From: Betaproteobacteria bacterium
Lineage (GTDB): Bacteria; Pseudomonadota; Gammaproteobacteria; Burkholderiales; Usitatibacteraceae
Length of the DNA: 42,322 bases
Assembly (NCBI GenBank): GCA_025362705.1
Contig: JANYFH010000111.1
Span: forward strand, 1 to 42,322
Reading direction: 5' to 3'
Position numbers and translations under genes: made by a program. The notes beneath the pieces were generated by a model. The model saw only the letters and a list, made by a program, of their open reading frames with translations, was not told where the DNA came from and searched no databases. This document shows positions 41,210 through 42,322 of this stretch, in pieces; the stretch's first letter is position 1; every line of letters begins with the position of its first letter.

Positions 41210-42322
41210 CTACGCCGCAGTCAACGCTTCCACATCCTTCACCGACTTCGGACAAGACGCTGTAAGGTTGGTATTGCCTTTCTTCGTGATGAGAATATCG
41301 TCCTCAATCCGCACCCCGATATCCCAGAAATGCTTGGGCACATTGTCGGCCGGACGAATGTAGAGCCCCGGTTCAACCGTCAACACCATGCCCGGTTCCA
41401 GCGCCACCCACTTGCCATCGCGATGTTTGTAGTCGCCTACGTCATGTACATCAAGACCCAGCCAATGACCGGCACGATGCATGTAGAACTGCTTGTAAGT
41501 TTCTTTCTCGATCACGCTGCCAAGTGATCCTTTGCACAACTTCAAATCGATCAATCCCTGTGCGAGCACATTGACGGCGACCTCGTGATATTTTCCGAAT
41601 GGCGCGCCCGGCTTCACCGCCTTGATACACGCAATCTGCGATTCGAGCACCAACTCATAAATATCTTTTTGTGGCCCGCTGAATTTGCCCGCAACCGGGA
41701 ATGTGCGCGTGATGTCAGCCGCATAACTTTCCAGCTCGCATCCCGCATCGATCAACATCAGGTCACCTTTTTTCAGCGGCGCCGAATTTTCACGATAGTG
41801 CAGCACACAGGCATTGCCGCCAGTCGCGACGATACTGCCGTAAGCCGGCTGGCGCGCACCGTTCTTCACGAACTCATGCAGTAGCTCCGCTTCAATCTCA
41901 TACTCGAACATCCCAGGCCTGGCCATCCGCATCGCGCGGATATGCGCATCCGACGAAATTTTGTTCGCACGCTGCATGATGTCGATCTCGACTTCATCCT
42001 TGATAAGTCGCATCTGGCCCAATGCCGCGCGCACATCGCGCAATTCGGCCGGTGCCGAGATGCCCTGACGCGCCTTGCTGCGCACGACATTCAGCCAGCG
42101 CGTGACCGAAGCATCCCACTCAGCCGATGCACCGAGCGGCGTATGAATGACTGCGACATTCGACATCAAATCAGGAATACGCGCTTCCAGCTCCGAGATC
42201 GGATAGGTCTCGTCGAAATCAAATACTTCCTTCGCCATCGCCGGACCAAAACGAAAGCCATCCCAGATTTCACGTTCCAGATTCTTCTCGCGACAAAACA
42301 AAATCTGACGCGGCTTTTTACC
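41210..42322 (-). CDS. pepP: Xaa-Pro aminopeptidase (aminopeptidase P), N-terminus outside window
   Basis: The frame is open from the stop at 41210 to the right edge, 370 residues; the chain begins with GKKPRQILFCREKN, so the true start is beyond 42322. The visible part has the end of the N-terminal domain (LEREIWDGFRFGP) and the full pita-bread catalytic domain. The dimetal ligands are in LMLIDAGCELESYAADITRTF (two Asp), MHRAGHWLGLDVHD (His), VLTVEPGLY (Glu) and GVRIEDDILIT (Glu). It removes N-terminal residues before proline in the cytoplasm. Only 60-80 residues appear to be missing. Confidence 0.95.
   Translation of the reverse strand, partial: GKKPRQILFCREKNLEREIWDGFRFGPAMAKEVFDFDETYPISELEARIPDLMSNVAVIHTPLGASAEWDASVTRWLNVVRSKARQGISAPAELRDVRAALGQMRLIKDEVEIDIMQRANKISSDAHIRAMRMARPGMFEYEIEAELLHEFVKNGARQPAYGSIVATGGNACVLHYRENSAPLKKGDLMLIDAGCELESYAADITRTFPVAGKFSGPQKDIYELVLESQIACIKAVKPGAPFGKYHEVAVNVLAQGLIDLKLCKGSLGSVIEKETYKQFYMHRAGHWLGLDVHDVGDYKHRDGKWVALEPGMVLTVEPGLYIRPADNVPKHFWDIGVRIEDDILITKKGNTNLTASCPKSVKDVEALTAA

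Noticed and set aside
1..42322. CRISPR arrays, tRNA or rRNA genes, insertion sequences, prophage genes
   Set aside because: No regularly spaced repeats, cloverleaf-like sequences, transposase, integrase or phage structural frames were seen on either strand.

Overview
The window reads as one contiguous piece of a betaproteobacterial chromosome, most likely Burkholderiales-like. The basis is the order rpe-gph-trpE-trpG-trpD-trpC, the block rplM-rpsI-(coiled-coil membrane protein)-bactofilin-erpA, a Coq7-type ubiquinone hydroxylase, a Burkholderia-type porin and the pepP-ubiH-ubiH-like-dsbC order. I cannot place the genus. No phage, insertion sequence, CRISPR array, tRNA or rRNA was seen.

Layout. 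1-1344: the 5' part of an SPFH/Band 7 gene (cut by the window edge) and a divergent MOSC-domain gene. 1435-24542: sixteen genes, all on the minus strand, devoted to fatty-acid or other acyl-CoA catabolism. In transcription order they are a PsrA-like TetR regulator, FadE, a FadI-like thiolase, a FadJ-like hydratase/dehydrogenase, a DUF4442 hotdog protein, a YjgN/DUF898 membrane protein, an M48 protease, a long-chain acyl-CoA synthetase, an acyl-CoA thioesterase, a FadN-like dehydrogenase/hydratase, a second thiolase, then DUF1302 (outer-membrane barrel), DUF1329 (LolA-like), a YCF48 propeller and an RND/MMPL permease. The last four look like a trans-envelope conduit for a hydrophobic substrate placed beside the enzymes that would degrade it. 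24759-28905: housekeeping genes (an unrecognised 43-aa basic protein, erpA, bactofilin, DUF6776-like protein, rpsI, rplM, divergent OsmC-family gene, coq7). 28962-35971: a porin, then trpC, trpD, trpG, trpE, gph and rpe read as an operon from the rpe side. 36020-42322: apaG, a 45-aa membrane protein, mltA, dsbC, two UbiH-family hydroxylases and pepP (cut by the right edge).

Regulation visible in the DNA. The TetR gene has a near-consensus promoter with a perfect palindrome at the predicted start of transcription, as expected for autorepression. The rplM-rpsI operon has a perfect -35 and -10 and a leader of about 160 nt. Upstream of trpE lies a 16-codon reading frame with four Trp codons, a trp leader peptide. 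Its early codons can pair over about 20 bases with the trpE ribosome-binding site, and no U-tract terminator is present, which suggests control of translation rather than classical termination.

Two other structures stand out. A palindromic element of about 66 bp occurs three times, each just after the stop codon of a minus-strand gene of the lipid cluster and always in the same orientation. A 15-bp tandem repeat encodes a five-residue repeat within the signal peptide of MltA. All functions are inferred from sequence motifs and context by eye; no database search was run.
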